DNA of 64,000 bases from G963422565 sp963422565 (GTDB lineage Bacteria > Pseudomonadota > Alphaproteobacteria > MPNO01). The notes under the pieces were generated by a model, which searched no databases, was not told the DNA's origin, and saw only the letters and a program-made list of their open reading frames with translations. Below, piece by piece: positions 41,610 through 49,956 of this stretch (positions are counted from its first letter, which is position 1; each line of letters opens with the position of its first letter). The position numbers and the translations under genes are program-made. The stretch covers positions 558,001-622,000 of the forward strand of contig OY730228.1 of NCBI GenBank assembly GCA_963422565.1, read 5' to 3'.

Positions 41610-43181
41610 ATGAGCAGGCGGCCCGAGGGGTCGAAACGGCGGCGGCGCCTGCGCTGGTGGGCGCTGACGTTTCTCGCGGCGGCCGTCGCTGCCGGGGCGG
41701 TCTTCGCCCTCGGCACCGAAGACGGCGAGCGGCCCAGCTACCGGCTCTCGACGGTCGAGCGGGGGCCGCTCGCCAAGATCGTCTCGGCGAGCGGCACCCT
41801 CCGGGCGGTCGTCACCGTCGATGTCGGCTCCCAGGTCTCGGGGCAGATCGAGGAGCTACGCGCCGATTACAACACCGGGGTCGAGAAGGGGCAGGTCATC
41901 GCACGGCTGGATCCGGCCTCCTTCGAGACGCTGGTCCGGCAGGCGGAGGCCGAGCTCGCCGTGGCGACGGCGAATCTCTCGATGCAGCGCGCGGGACTCG
42001 GCGAGCTCGACGCCATGATCGACAGCGCGCGCGCGGCTCTCAAGGAAGCCGATCGGGAGCTTGCGCGCAAGCGCGCGCTCCACGACCGCCGGGTCGTCCC
42101 GCGCAGCCAGGCCGAGAAGGCCGAAGCGGCGCGCGACCGCGCGCGGGCCGCCCTCAAGGCGGCGGTCGCCAAGCTCGCGCGCCAGCGGGCGCAGGTCTCC
42201 CATGCCGAGGCGCAGATCTTGCAGCGCGAGGCCGCGCTGCGGCACCGCCAACTCGATCTGGAGAATACGATCATCCGCTCGCCGGTCGATGGCGTGGTCA
42301 TCAGCCGGAACGTCGATATCGGGCAAACGGTGGCGGCGAGCTTCCAAGCCCCGGTGCTGTTCACGATCGCCCGGGATCTCCGCCACATGCAGGTCGAGGT
42401 GAGCGTCGACGAGGCCGATATCGGACAGATCGTCCGGGGTCAGAACGTGACGTTCACCGTCGACACCTTTCCCGGCAGGTCCTTCGCCGGGCGTGTCGAG
42501 CAGGTTCGCAAGGCCCCGCGAGAAGTGTCCAACGTGGTGACCTACACGGTGGTCGTAACGGCGGACAACCCGGATCTCGGCCTGCTTCCCGGAATGACCG
42601 CCAACGTGAACGTGATCGTCGCGAAGCGCGAGAACGTCCTCAAGGTCGCCAACGCGGCGCTGCGTTTCCGCTCCGCAGGAGACGAGGGCGCGGGCGCCGG
42701 TTCCGAGGCACCGACGCCCGGCGGCGGCACCGGCCGCGCCGCCCAGGCCATCGCCCGGTTGACCGAAGAGCTCGAGTTGAGCGAAGAACAACGACTCCGG
42801 CTGCGGGCGATCTTCAGGGAAACGGGACAGAAGATCCGGGCGCTTCGGGCCGGCGGTGCTTCCGGGTCGGAGATCCGTGACTTTGCCCGCGAAGCCAGGC
42901 AGAGAAACCGCCCCAGGATGGAAGCGCTTCTGAACGAGGAGCAGCGGGCGAAATTCAAGGCGATGCGTGCCCCGGGGAGGCGGTCCCCGGCGCGGCCCGG
43001 AAGGGTCTGGCTGCTTGGCGACGACGGCGCGGCGCGGCCGGTTCCGGTCGTTTACGGAATCAGCGACGCCACGATGAGCGAGATCCTCCGCGGCGAGATC
43101 GGCCCCGGCGACCGCGTCATCGTCGGCGTCGCGCTCCGGGCGTCGGTGCGCCCGCCCGGCCGGCCCCGGTTCGGTCTCTGA
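41610..43181 (+). CDS. MacA-type periplasmic adaptor with Spy/CpxP-like insert
   Basis: The 523-residue membrane-fusion protein has an N-terminal membrane anchor (16-34), biotinyl-lipoyl halves near 70-100 and 222-250, a coiled-coil hairpin at about 104-220 and a beta-barrel domain to about 345. It resembles MacA, the partner of MacB ABC exporters. Unusual: residues about 376-456 form an Arg/Glu-rich helical insert with LTEELELSEEQRLRLRAIF and LLNEEQRAKFKAM, the LTxxQ-like pattern of Spy/CpxP envelope-stress chaperones. The membrane-proximal domain resumes at RVWLLGDDG. It is directly followed by the ATPase and permease genes. Confidence 0.85.
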   Translation: MSRRPEGSKRRRRLRWWALTFLAAAVAAGAVFALGTEDGERPSYRLSTVERGPLAKIVSASGTLRAVVTVDVGSQVSGQIEELRADYNTGVEKGQVIARLDPASFETLVRQAEAELAVATANLSMQRAGLGELDAMIDSARAALKEADRELARKRALHDRRVVPRSQAEKAEAARDRARAALKAAVAKLARQRAQVSHAEAQILQREAALRHRQLDLENTIIRSPVDGVVISRNVDIGQTVAASFQAPVLFTIARDLRHMQVEVSVDEADIGQIVRGQNVTFTVDTFPGRSFAGRVEQVRKAPREVSNVVTYTVVVTADNPDLGLLPGMTANVNVIVAKRENVLKVANAALRFRSAGDEGAGAGSEAPTPGGGTGRAAQAIARLTEELELSEEQRLRLRAIFRETGQKIRALRAGGASGSEIRDFAREARQRNRPRMEALLNEEQRAKFKAMRAPGRRSPARPGRVWLLGDDGAARPVPVVYGISDATMSEILRGEIGPGDRVIVGVALRASVRPPGRPRFGL

Positions 43182-43895
43182 GTGTCCGGCTCCGAAATGG
43201 CGGGCCGGACGATCGAGACCCAAGGTCTGTCGAAGGATTATGCCGTCGGTCCGCAGACCGTCCACGCGCTCGCCGACGTCACGCTGACGATCGGGCGCGG
43301 CGAGTTCGTCGCCGTCATGGGCCCCTCCGGGTCCGGCAAGTCCACCCTGATGTATCTGCTCGGCTGCCTCGACCGGCCGACCGCGGGGCGGTACCTCCTG
43401 GACGGCGAGGACGTGTCCGGCCTGGACCGGGACGGCCTCGCGACGACCCGCAACCGCAAGATCGGCTTCGTCTTCCAGGCCTTCAATCTGATGCCGCGGA
43501 CGAGCGCCCAGCGCAATGTCGAGCTGCCGCTGGCCTACGCGCGGGAGACGACATCGGAGCGCCGGGTGCGCGCCGAGGCGGCGCTCGATGCCGTCGGACT
43601 CGCCGAGCGCCGCCATCATCGGCCGACGCAGCTGTCGGGCGGCCAGCTTCAGCGGGTCGCGATCGCCCGCGCACTTGTCAACGATCCGGTCCTGCTGCTC
43701 GCCGACGAACCGACCGGCGCGCTGGACAGCAGGACCGGCGTCGAGATCATGACGCTGTTCCAACGGCTCAACGAACGGGGCGCGACCATCGTGGTGGTCA
43801 CGCACGACGCCGGCGTCGCGCGTTTCGCCGGGCGGGTGCTGGCCTTTCGCGACGGGCGGATGATCTCCGACGAGGCGGTGGGGGCGCCGCCATGA
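43182..43895 (+). CDS. MacB-type ABC transporter ATP-binding protein
   Basis: The 237-residue ATPase has Walker A GPSGSGKST at 47-55, the Q loop VFQAFNLMPRTSAQRNVELPL near 98-118, signature LSGGQ at 151-155 and Walker B LLLADEPTGALD at 171-182. That pattern fits the LolD/MacB group. The start is GTG at 43182, directly after the adaptor stop; a later in-frame ATG (MAGRTIE, residue 6) is also possible. MacB normally fuses ATPase and permease; here they are separate genes with ATGA overlap, a common variant. Substrate may be a peptide, lipoprotein or macrolide-like compound. Confidence 0.9.
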   Translation: MSGSEMAGRTIETQGLSKDYAVGPQTVHALADVTLTIGRGEFVAVMGPSGSGKSTLMYLLGCLDRPTAGRYLLDGEDVSGLDRDGLATTRNRKIGFVFQAFNLMPRTSAQRNVELPLAYARETTSERRVRAEAALDAVGLAERRHHRPTQLSGGQLQRVAIARALVNDPVLLLADEPTGALDSRTGVEIMTLFQRLNERGATIVVVTHDAGVARFAGRVLAFRDGRMISDEAVGAPP

Positions 43896-45124
43896 ACGCC
43901 GTCGACTCGGTCCGTTCGGCGCTGGAGGCGCTTCGCGCCAACATCCTGCGCAGCGTGCTGACCGCGCTCGGCATCATCATCGGCGTCGCCGTCGTCATCA
44001 CCATGATCGGCGTCGGCGCGGGAGCGGAGCACCGCGTCCAGTCGGTCATCCGCAGCCTCGGATCCAACATCCTGATCGTTCTGAACGGGGCCCGGACATC
44101 GGGCGGCGTTCGTTCCGGCTCCGGTACGAGGATCTCCCTCACCGAGGAGGACGCGGCAGCGCTGCAAAACGAGATCGACATCGTCGCGGTCGCCGCCGGG
44201 ACCGTGCGCGGCGGCGGACAGATCGTATTCGGCAATGCCAACTGGTTCACCACGATATACGGCGTGACCCGGGAGTATTTCGAAGCGCGCAACTGGGTCG
44301 TGGCGCGCGGGCGCAACATCACCGCCGGAGAAATCCGATCCGCTGCCAAGGTCGCCCTCGTCGGCGGCACCGTCGTCAGGGAACTGTTCACCGGCGGTGA
44401 CCCGATCGGCGAGACGATCCGGGTCCGGCGCGTTCCCTTCACCGTCGTCGGAGTCCTCGGCGAGAAGGGGCAGACGCCGTTCGGCTCGGATCAGGACGAC
44501 GTGATCTTCCTGCCGCTGTCGACCGCCAAGAAACGCGTGCTCGGCGGGCGTCGGGTGCGCGGCAACCTGGTCAGCGCGATCACCGTCAAGACGGTCGGCG
44601 CCGAGTTCGTCGCCGAGGCCGAACGCGAGGTGAAGACGCTGCTGCGCCGGCGCCACGGATTGCGGCCGGGGCAGCCGGACGACTTCTACATCCGCAACAT
44701 CTCGCAGATTCTCGAGGCCCGGCGCGAATCCTCGGTCATCATGTCGGTCCTGCTCGCCGCCGTCGCGAGCATCTCCCTGCTCGTCGGCGGGATCGGCATC
44801 ATGAACATCATGCTGGTCTCGGTGACCGAGCGGACGCGCGAGATCGGCCTACGCATGGCGGTCGGCGCGCGCAGCCGCGACGTCATGGCCCAATTCGTGA
44901 TCGAGTCGGTCACGCTGTCGGTGATCGGGGGGCTCGTCGGGATGGTGCTCGGATATGCCGGTTCGGTGGCGATCGCTCATTTCGCCGGCTGGCCCGTCCT
45001 CGTCGGTGTCGAAGCGATCGTCGCGGCGATCGGCTTCTCCGCCGCAGTCGGCGTCTTTTTCGGCTATTACCCCGCCCGCAGAGCAGCCCGTCTGGACCCG
45101 ATCCTGGCGCTCCGCCACGAGTGA
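43892..45124 (+). CDS. MacB-type ABC transporter permease
   Basis: The 410-residue permease has the FtsX/MacB topology: one N-terminal membrane helix (SVLTALGIIIGVAVVITMIGVGAGA near 20-45), a periplasmic domain of about 230 residues, then three C-terminal helices with SISLLVGGIGIMNIMLVSVTERTREIGLRMAVGA near 290-323, the conserved cytoplasmic coupling motif. The ATG overlaps the ATPase stop. With the two preceding genes it forms a complete tripartite exporter lacking only the outer-membrane TolC. Confidence 0.92.
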   Translation: MNAVDSVRSALEALRANILRSVLTALGIIIGVAVVITMIGVGAGAEHRVQSVIRSLGSNILIVLNGARTSGGVRSGSGTRISLTEEDAAALQNEIDIVAVAAGTVRGGGQIVFGNANWFTTIYGVTREYFEARNWVVARGRNITAGEIRSAAKVALVGGTVVRELFTGGDPIGETIRVRRVPFTVVGVLGEKGQTPFGSDQDDVIFLPLSTAKKRVLGGRRVRGNLVSAITVKTVGAEFVAEAEREVKTLLRRRHGLRPGQPDDFYIRNISQILEARRESSVIMSVLLAAVASISLLVGGIGIMNIMLVSVTERTREIGLRMAVGARSRDVMAQFVIESVTLSVIGGLVGMVLGYAGSVAIAHFAGWPVLVGVEAIVAAIGFSAAVGVFFGYYPARRAARLDPILALRHE

Positions 45125-45143
45125 CGGGCGGCCGGGCCGGGCC

Positions 45144-46610
45144 TCAACCGGTCAGAAGCCGCGCCAGGACCGGCGGGACCAGATCGGGCAGGTCGTCGGC
45201 GATCAGCCCGGGTCCGAAGGCCGCCGCGGCAGCGCCGTGAATCCAGGCCGCCGCGCAAGCCGCATCGAACGGCGCGAGGCCTTGCGCCAGAAGACCGACC
45301 ACGAGCCCCGCAAGGACATCGCCGGCGCCGGCCGTCGCCAGCGTCGGGGGCGCGTCGGCGTTGATCGCAGCCCGCCCGTCGGGGGCGGCGATCACCGTAT
45401 CGCCGCCCTTCAACAGGATCACGGCGCCCGAGGCGCGGGCGGCGGCACGCGCCCGCGCGAGCTTGTCGCCCACCAGGTCGAACAGACGGGCGAACTCCCC
45501 TTCATGCGGCGTCATGACGACCGGCGCGTTTCGCGCGGCCGCGAACAGGGCGGACGGCTCGCCGGCGAAGACGGACAAGGCGTCGGCATCCAGGACCAGC
45601 GGCTTGCCGAGTGCCGCGGCGGTCAGGACCGTCTCGCGCGTGCCCTCTCCCAGCCCCGCCCCGGGGCCGACGAGCGCCGCATCGCGCCGCCGGTCGGCGA
45701 GATACTCGGCGAGGCTCCGGGGCTCCGGGGCCGGGACGATCAGAAGGCTGGCCAAATCGGTGGCGTAGATCGGCGCCGCCTCGGCCGGACACAGGATGCT
45801 GACGAGGCCGGCGCCCACCCGTGCCGCCGCGCGCGCGGCGAGGCGGGCCGCCCCGGTCATCATCGCGCCGCCGGCGACGACCGCATGTCCGCGGTCGTAT
45901 TTGTGGCCGCCCGGCCCCGGCCAGCGGAGAGCGCTGCCCCATAACGCCGGTCCGTTCTCCCAGATCTGCGGCGCGATATCCGGGAGCACCGCCGCCGGAA
46001 TGCCGATATCGGCGACGTGGAGGACGCCCATCCGGGAACGGCCCGGCAACAGGAGATGACCCGGCTTCTTGCGGAAGAACGTCACGGTCATCGCCGCCGC
46101 CAGGCATGCGCCGAGGATCGCGCCCGTGTCCCCGTCGACGCCGGTCGGCACGTCCACCGCGACGCAGGGTATGCGGGCGGCGCCGATCGCCTCGATCGCC
46201 GCGCGGACCGGACCGTGGACGGGGCGGGAGAGCCCGGCGCCGAAGACCGCATCGACCGCGAGGGCGGCGCCACGCAGCGCATCCGGGGCAAGCGGTATGA
46301 CCGGGCCGCTCCAGCGCTCCGCATGATGCGCCGCGTCGCCTTTCAACGCCGCGCCCTCGCCCAGCAGCGCCACCTTGACCGGCCAGCCCCGTTCGCGCAG
46401 CAGGCGGGCTATGACGAAGCCGTCGCCGCCGTTGTTTCCCGGCCCGCACAGCACCGCCGTCGGCCGCGGTTCCCAGCGCGCCCGTATCCGTTCGGCGACC
46501 GCGCGGCCGGCGGCCGCCATCAACCTGTCGCCCGAAACGCCGGCCGCGATCGCCGCACGGTCGGCACGGTACATCTCGGCGACGGTCAGCACGTCGCCGA
46601 TGCGGGGCAC
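45144..46610 (-). CDS. nnrDE: Bifunctional NAD(P)HX epimerase/dehydratase
   Basis: The 488-residue repair enzyme restores hydrated NADH and NADPH. The N-terminal epimerase half has CGPGNNGGDGFVIARLL at 55-71 and AVDAVFGAGLSRPV near 115. The C-terminal dehydratase half has HKYDRGHAVVAGG near 240, LVLDADAL, VVMTPHEGEFARLF and the ATP-type GAGDVLAGLVVGLL near 435. No ATG is available at the N-terminus; the GTG at 46610 starts VPRIGDVLTVAEMYRAD and gives the normal length. It is five bases after the stop of a small unknown ORF. Confidence 0.93.
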   Translation of the reverse strand: MPRIGDVLTVAEMYRADRAAIAAGVSGDRLMAAAGRAVAERIRARWEPRPTAVLCGPGNNGGDGFVIARLLRERGWPVKVALLGEGAALKGDAAHHAERWSGPVIPLAPDALRGAALAVDAVFGAGLSRPVHGPVRAAIEAIGAARIPCVAVDVPTGVDGDTGAILGACLAAAMTVTFFRKKPGHLLLPGRSRMGVLHVADIGIPAAVLPDIAPQIWENGPALWGSALRWPGPGGHKYDRGHAVVAGGAMMTGAARLAARAAARVGAGLVSILCPAEAAPIYATDLASLLIVPAPEPRSLAEYLADRRRDAALVGPGAGLGEGTRETVLTAAALGKPLVLDADALSVFAGEPSALFAAARNAPVVMTPHEGEFARLFDLVGDKLARARAAARASGAVILLKGGDTVIAAPDGRAAINADAPPTLATAGAGDVLAGLVVGLLAQGLAPFDAACAAAWIHGAAAAAFGPGLIADDLPDLVPPVLARLLTG

Positions 46611-46615
46611 GGCAG

Positions 46616-46978
46616 TCAGGAGACGGCTCCGCACCGGCCGCGGGAGGAGAGCTCGGCGACGACCGCCGCCGCCCGGACGCAGCCCGGGACGCTCTCTCCG
46701 CAGACGCCGGGATAGGTCCGGACCAGCTCGCGCACATCCCTGTCGCCGCCCCGATATACCAGCTTGTAGAGATCGATCGCGAGCAGCGACGGCGACCGTC
46801 CGATGCGGAGCTCGCGCCGATGGGCCGTGTAGAGTTCGAGGGCTTCCGCCGGGATAACGTCCTTCCGGCAACGGCCCTCGAAATCACGCGCTATCGTTGG
46901 GCCTGCCGATATTGCCGACGGCTTCGATGACGGTCCCGCCACGTCTTCCTCCGGCACTCCCGGAAGCCTCGCAGGCAT
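46616..46978 (-). CDS. Hypothetical protein, weakly supported
   Basis: A 120-codon ORF (ATG at 46978) upstream of nnrDE on the same strand. The first 35 residues are low-complexity Pro/Ser/Ala. The second half (AEALELYTAHRRELRIGRSPSLLAIDLYKLVYRGG, then YPGVCGESVPGCVRAAAVV) looks protein-like, with conserved-looking hydrophobic spacing and two cysteines. I know no family. The frame is open back to 47047, so the start is uncertain. It may be a real small gene or a chance frame in GC-rich DNA. Confidence 0.35.
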   Translation of the reverse strand: MPARLPGVPEEDVAGPSSKPSAISAGPTIARDFEGRCRKDVIPAEALELYTAHRRELRIGRSPSLLAIDLYKLVYRGGDRDVRELVRTYPGVCGESVPGCVRAAAVVAELSSRGRCGAVS

Positions 46979-47168
46979 CGAAGACTCCGATCTCGTGATT
47001 TCTGTTGTCGCCCTGGTCCTAGTAGCGCCTCCACCACCCATCGCCAACCGGTACCCGCGGTCATCGTCGGAGTGGGGGCTCCTTCCTTGAGAAACGGGCC
47101 GCGATGCCGGCGGAAGCCGCCTGCCGGGAGGCCGAAACGGGGATTGCTACGGCCGAAGCGGCGGGCTG

Positions 47169-47226
47169 TTGAAGCGGCGCGGGGTTGGTGTAGCATGGCG
47201 CCGCCTCGCCGAGCGGGGATTTTTTC
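47169..47226 (+). promoter_or_regulatory. Candidate fabI promoter with hairpin and T run in leader
   Basis: TTGAAG (47169-47174) and TAGCAT (47191-47196) are 16 bp apart, a fair sigma-70 pair. Directly after the expected start, CCGCCTC GCC GAGCGG (47201-47216) can fold, and six T residues follow at 47220-47225. This could be a leader attenuator for fabI or just a chance hairpin. Confidence 0.35.
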
Positions 47227-47255
47227 GCATTCTCGGAAAGCCCGGCGAGGGTCGC

Positions 47256-48077
47256 ATGCATCAGCCCCGACCGTTCATGGATGGCAAGCGCGGCCTCGTC
47301 ATGGGCGTCGCCAACGACCGGTCGATCGCTTGGGGCATCGCGCGGGCGGCGGCCGGACAGGGCGCGCAGCTCGCCTTCACCTATCAGAGCGATGCGCTGC
47401 TGAAGCGGGTGCGGCCGCTCGCCGAGTCGGTCGGCGCGCCGTTCCTGCTGCCCTGCGACGTGACCGATATCGGCAGCCTCGACCGCGTCTTCGACCGGAT
47501 CGCCGAGGAGTGGGGCGCGCTCGATTTCGCCGTCCACGCGGTCGCCTATTCGGACAAGAACGAGCTCAAGGGCCGCTATGTCGACACGTCGGCCGAGAAT
47601 TTCGCGATGTCCATGAACGTCTCCTGCTACTCGTTCACCGCGATGTGCAAGCGCGCCGCGATGCTGATGGCCCCGGGCGGCAGCCTGCTGACCCTGACCT
47701 ATTACGGGGCCGAGCGCGTGATGCCGCACTACAACGTCATGGGCGTCGCCAAGGCGGCTCTCGAGGCGAGCGTCCGCTATCTCGCGGCCGATCTCGGCGC
47801 CGACGGCATCCGGGTGAACGCGATCTCCGCCGGGCCGATCAGGACCCTGGCCTCCTCCGGGATCGGCGATTTCCGCTACATCCTGAAGTGGAACGCGCTC
47901 AACGCGCCGCTCCGGCGCAACGTCTCGATCGACGAGGTGGGCGGCGCGGCGGTCTATCTGCTGTCGGATCTGTCGGCAGGGGTGACCGGCGAGGTGCATC
48001 ACGTCGATTGCGGGTACCATGTCGTCGGCATGAAGGCGGTCGACGCGCCGGACATCGCGACCGTCATCGCCGAGTAG
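47256..48077 (+). CDS. fabI: Enoyl-[acyl-carrier-protein] reductase (NADH)
   Basis: The 273-residue short-chain dehydrogenase carries out the last step of each fatty-acid elongation cycle. It has the FabI NAD site GKRGLVMGVANDRSIAWGIARAAAGQGAQLAFTY near 9-40, SKAKs-like SDKNELKGRYVDTS, and the Tyr-x6-Lys pair in HYNVMGVAKAALEASVRY near 160-170. The terminal part has LLSDLSAGVTGEVHHVDCGY. The ATG at 47256 follows GCGAGGG; a later ATG (47277) would remove seven residues. It is 19 bases upstream of aroC. Confidence 0.95.
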   Translation: MHQPRPFMDGKRGLVMGVANDRSIAWGIARAAAGQGAQLAFTYQSDALLKRVRPLAESVGAPFLLPCDVTDIGSLDRVFDRIAEEWGALDFAVHAVAYSDKNELKGRYVDTSAENFAMSMNVSCYSFTAMCKRAAMLMAPGGSLLTLTYYGAERVMPHYNVMGVAKAALEASVRYLAADLGADGIRVNAISAGPIRTLASSGIGDFRYILKWNALNAPLRRNVSIDEVGGAAVYLLSDLSAGVTGEVHHVDCGYHVVGMKAVDAPDIATVIAE

Positions 48078-48096
48078 CCCCGCGCGGGGCCGCGCG

Positions 48097-49167
48097 ATGT
48101 CGTTCAACACGTTCGGGCGCGTCTTCCGCTTCACCAGCTGGGGCGAGAGCCACGGCCCGGCGATCGGATGCGTGGTCGACGGCACCCCTCCGGGTCTGCC
48201 GCTCGCCGAGGCCGATATCCAGCGGTGGCTCGACGAGCGCCGGCCGGGCGGCAGCAGATTCGTCACCCAGCGCCGCGAGCCCGACGAGGTCGAGATCCTC
48301 TCCGGCGTGTTCGAGGGCAAGACCACCGGCACCCCGATCTCGCTGCTGATCCGCAACCGCGACGCGCGCGCGAAGGACTATTCGGAGATCCGGGACAAGT
48401 TCCGGCCGGGGCATGCCGACATCGCCTATCACGCCAAGTACGGCCGCCGCGACCATCGCGGCGGCGGGCGGGCCTCGGCGCGGGAGACCGCGAGCCGGGT
48501 TGCCGCCGGGTCGGTGGCGCGCCGTATCCTCGGCCCGGGGATCGCCATCCGGGGCGCGATGGTCCAGCTCGGCGACCACGCGATCGACCGGTCGCGCTGG
48601 GACGATCAGGCGATCGCCTCCAACCCGTTTCGCTGCCCGGACCCTCGCGCGGCGGAGGCCTGGGCCGCCAGGCTCGACGGGGTGCGCCGGGCGGGCTCCT
48701 CGCTGGGCGCGGTCGTCGAGATCGCCGCACGCGGCGTCATGCCCGGGCTCGGTGCGCCGATCTATGGCAGGCTCGACGCCGATCTGGCGGCGGCGATGAT
48801 GGGCATCAACGCGGTCAAGGGCGTGGAGATCGGGGCCGGGTTCGCCGCCGCGGCGCTCGCGGGAGAGGAGAATTCCGACGAGATGCGGCGCAGCGACGAC
48901 GGCCCCCGCTTCCTGTCCAACAACGCGGGCGGAATCCTGGGCGGCATCTCGACCGGCCAGGACATCGTGCTGCGTTTCGCCGTCAAGCCCACGAGCTCGA
49001 TCCTTATCCCGCGCCGGACCGTCACCGTCACGGGGGAAGAGACCGAGATCGCGACGCAAGGGCGCCACGACCCCTGCGTCGGCATCCGCGCCGTTCCGGT
49101 GGGCGAGGCGATGATGGCCTGCGTGCTCGCCGACCATCTGCTGCTGCACCGCGCCCAGTGCGGCTGA
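48097..49167 (+). CDS. aroC: Chorismate synthase
   Basis: The 356-residue FMN-dependent enzyme makes chorismate from EPSP, the end of the shikimate pathway. It has the three signatures: GESHGPAIGCVVDGTPPG near 17-34, DKFRPGHADIAYHAKYGRRDHRGGGRASARETASRVAAG near 99-137, and the GGISTGQDIVLRFAVKPTSS region near 285-305. The length is normal. The gene follows fabI closely. Confidence 0.97.
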   Translation: MSFNTFGRVFRFTSWGESHGPAIGCVVDGTPPGLPLAEADIQRWLDERRPGGSRFVTQRREPDEVEILSGVFEGKTTGTPISLLIRNRDARAKDYSEIRDKFRPGHADIAYHAKYGRRDHRGGGRASARETASRVAAGSVARRILGPGIAIRGAMVQLGDHAIDRSRWDDQAIASNPFRCPDPRAAEAWAARLDGVRRAGSSLGAVVEIAARGVMPGLGAPIYGRLDADLAAAMMGINAVKGVEIGAGFAAAALAGEENSDEMRRSDDGPRFLSNNAGGILGGISTGQDIVLRFAVKPTSSILIPRRTVTVTGEETEIATQGRHDPCVGIRAVPVGEAMMACVLADHLLLHRAQCG

Positions 49168-49179
49168 CGGAACTGGCGA

Positions 49180-49956
49180 TCAGCCCTTGCGGCCGGCAAG
49201 CAGATATTCCCGATTGCCGTTTGCGCCGGTTATCGGGCTCTCGGCGAGGCCCGCCACCCGCCAGCCCGGCAGCCCGTCGAGCCAGGCCGCGAGACGCCGG
49301 CACACCTCGTCGCGCGCGGCCGGGTCGCGAACGATCCCGCCCTTGCCTACCCGGTCCCGGCCCACCTCGAACTGCGGCTTGATCAGGGCGACCAGACGGG
49401 CGTCGGGCGCGGCCAGGGCGAGCGCCGGGGGAAGGGCGCGCTCGAGACCGATGAAGCTCACGTCGCAGGTCACGATGCCCGGCCGGTCGGGCACATGGGC
49501 GCGGGTGAGATGCCTGGCATTGACCCGTTCGCGCAGGACGACGCGGGGGTCCTGGCGCAGCCTCCAGGCGAGCTGGCCCCGACCGACATCCACGGCATAG
49601 ACGCGCGCCGCGCCGCGTCGGAGCAGCACGTCGGTGAAGCCGCCGGTGGAGGCGCCGATGTCCAGCCCGACGGCGCCCGCGGGCGAGATGTCGAAGCGGT
49701 CGAGCGCATGGGCGAGCTTGACTCCGCCGCGCGAGACCCAGGGATGGTCGGGACCGCGCAGCGCGAGCGGGGCGTCGGCCGGCAGCAGACGGCCGGGCTT
49801 GTCGACCCGGGTCGTCGCCGAGAACACCTTTCCCGCGCGGATCAGCGCCTGCGCCCGCGCCCGGCTGTCCGCAAGCCCGCGCGCGAGGACGAGCTCGTCG
49901 ACCCGCCGCCTGGCGGCCGGGCGCTCAGGCCCGCCGGATCGCCCCTTCGGCGTCAT
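49180..49956 (-). CDS. tlyA: TlyA family rRNA methyltransferase/haemolysin
   Basis: The 258-residue protein has an N-terminal S4 RNA-binding domain (RRRVDELVLARGLADSRARAQALIRAGKV, about 12-40) and an FtsJ-like methyltransferase domain with LDIGASTGGFTDVLLRRGAARVYAVDVGRGQL near 92-123, SAM motif I. TlyA methylates 2'-OH of rRNA in mycobacteria; other members are annotated as haemolysins. The ATG at 49956 lies inside dxs (32-bp overlap, different frame); the long frame above is antisense-like and not supported. It is convergent with aroC. Confidence 0.9.
   Translation of the reverse strand: MTPKGRSGGPERPAARRRVDELVLARGLADSRARAQALIRAGKVFSATTRVDKPGRLLPADAPLALRGPDHPWVSRGGVKLAHALDRFDISPAGAVGLDIGASTGGFTDVLLRRGAARVYAVDVGRGQLAWRLRQDPRVVLRERVNARHLTRAHVPDRPGIVTCDVSFIGLERALPPALALAAPDARLVALIKPQFEVGRDRVGKGGIVRDPAARDEVCRRLAAWLDGLPGWRVAGLAESPITGANGNREYLLAGRKG

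Noticed and set aside
46375..46857. Plus-strand ORF opposite nnrDE
   Set aside because: Arg-rich antisense frame with no motif.
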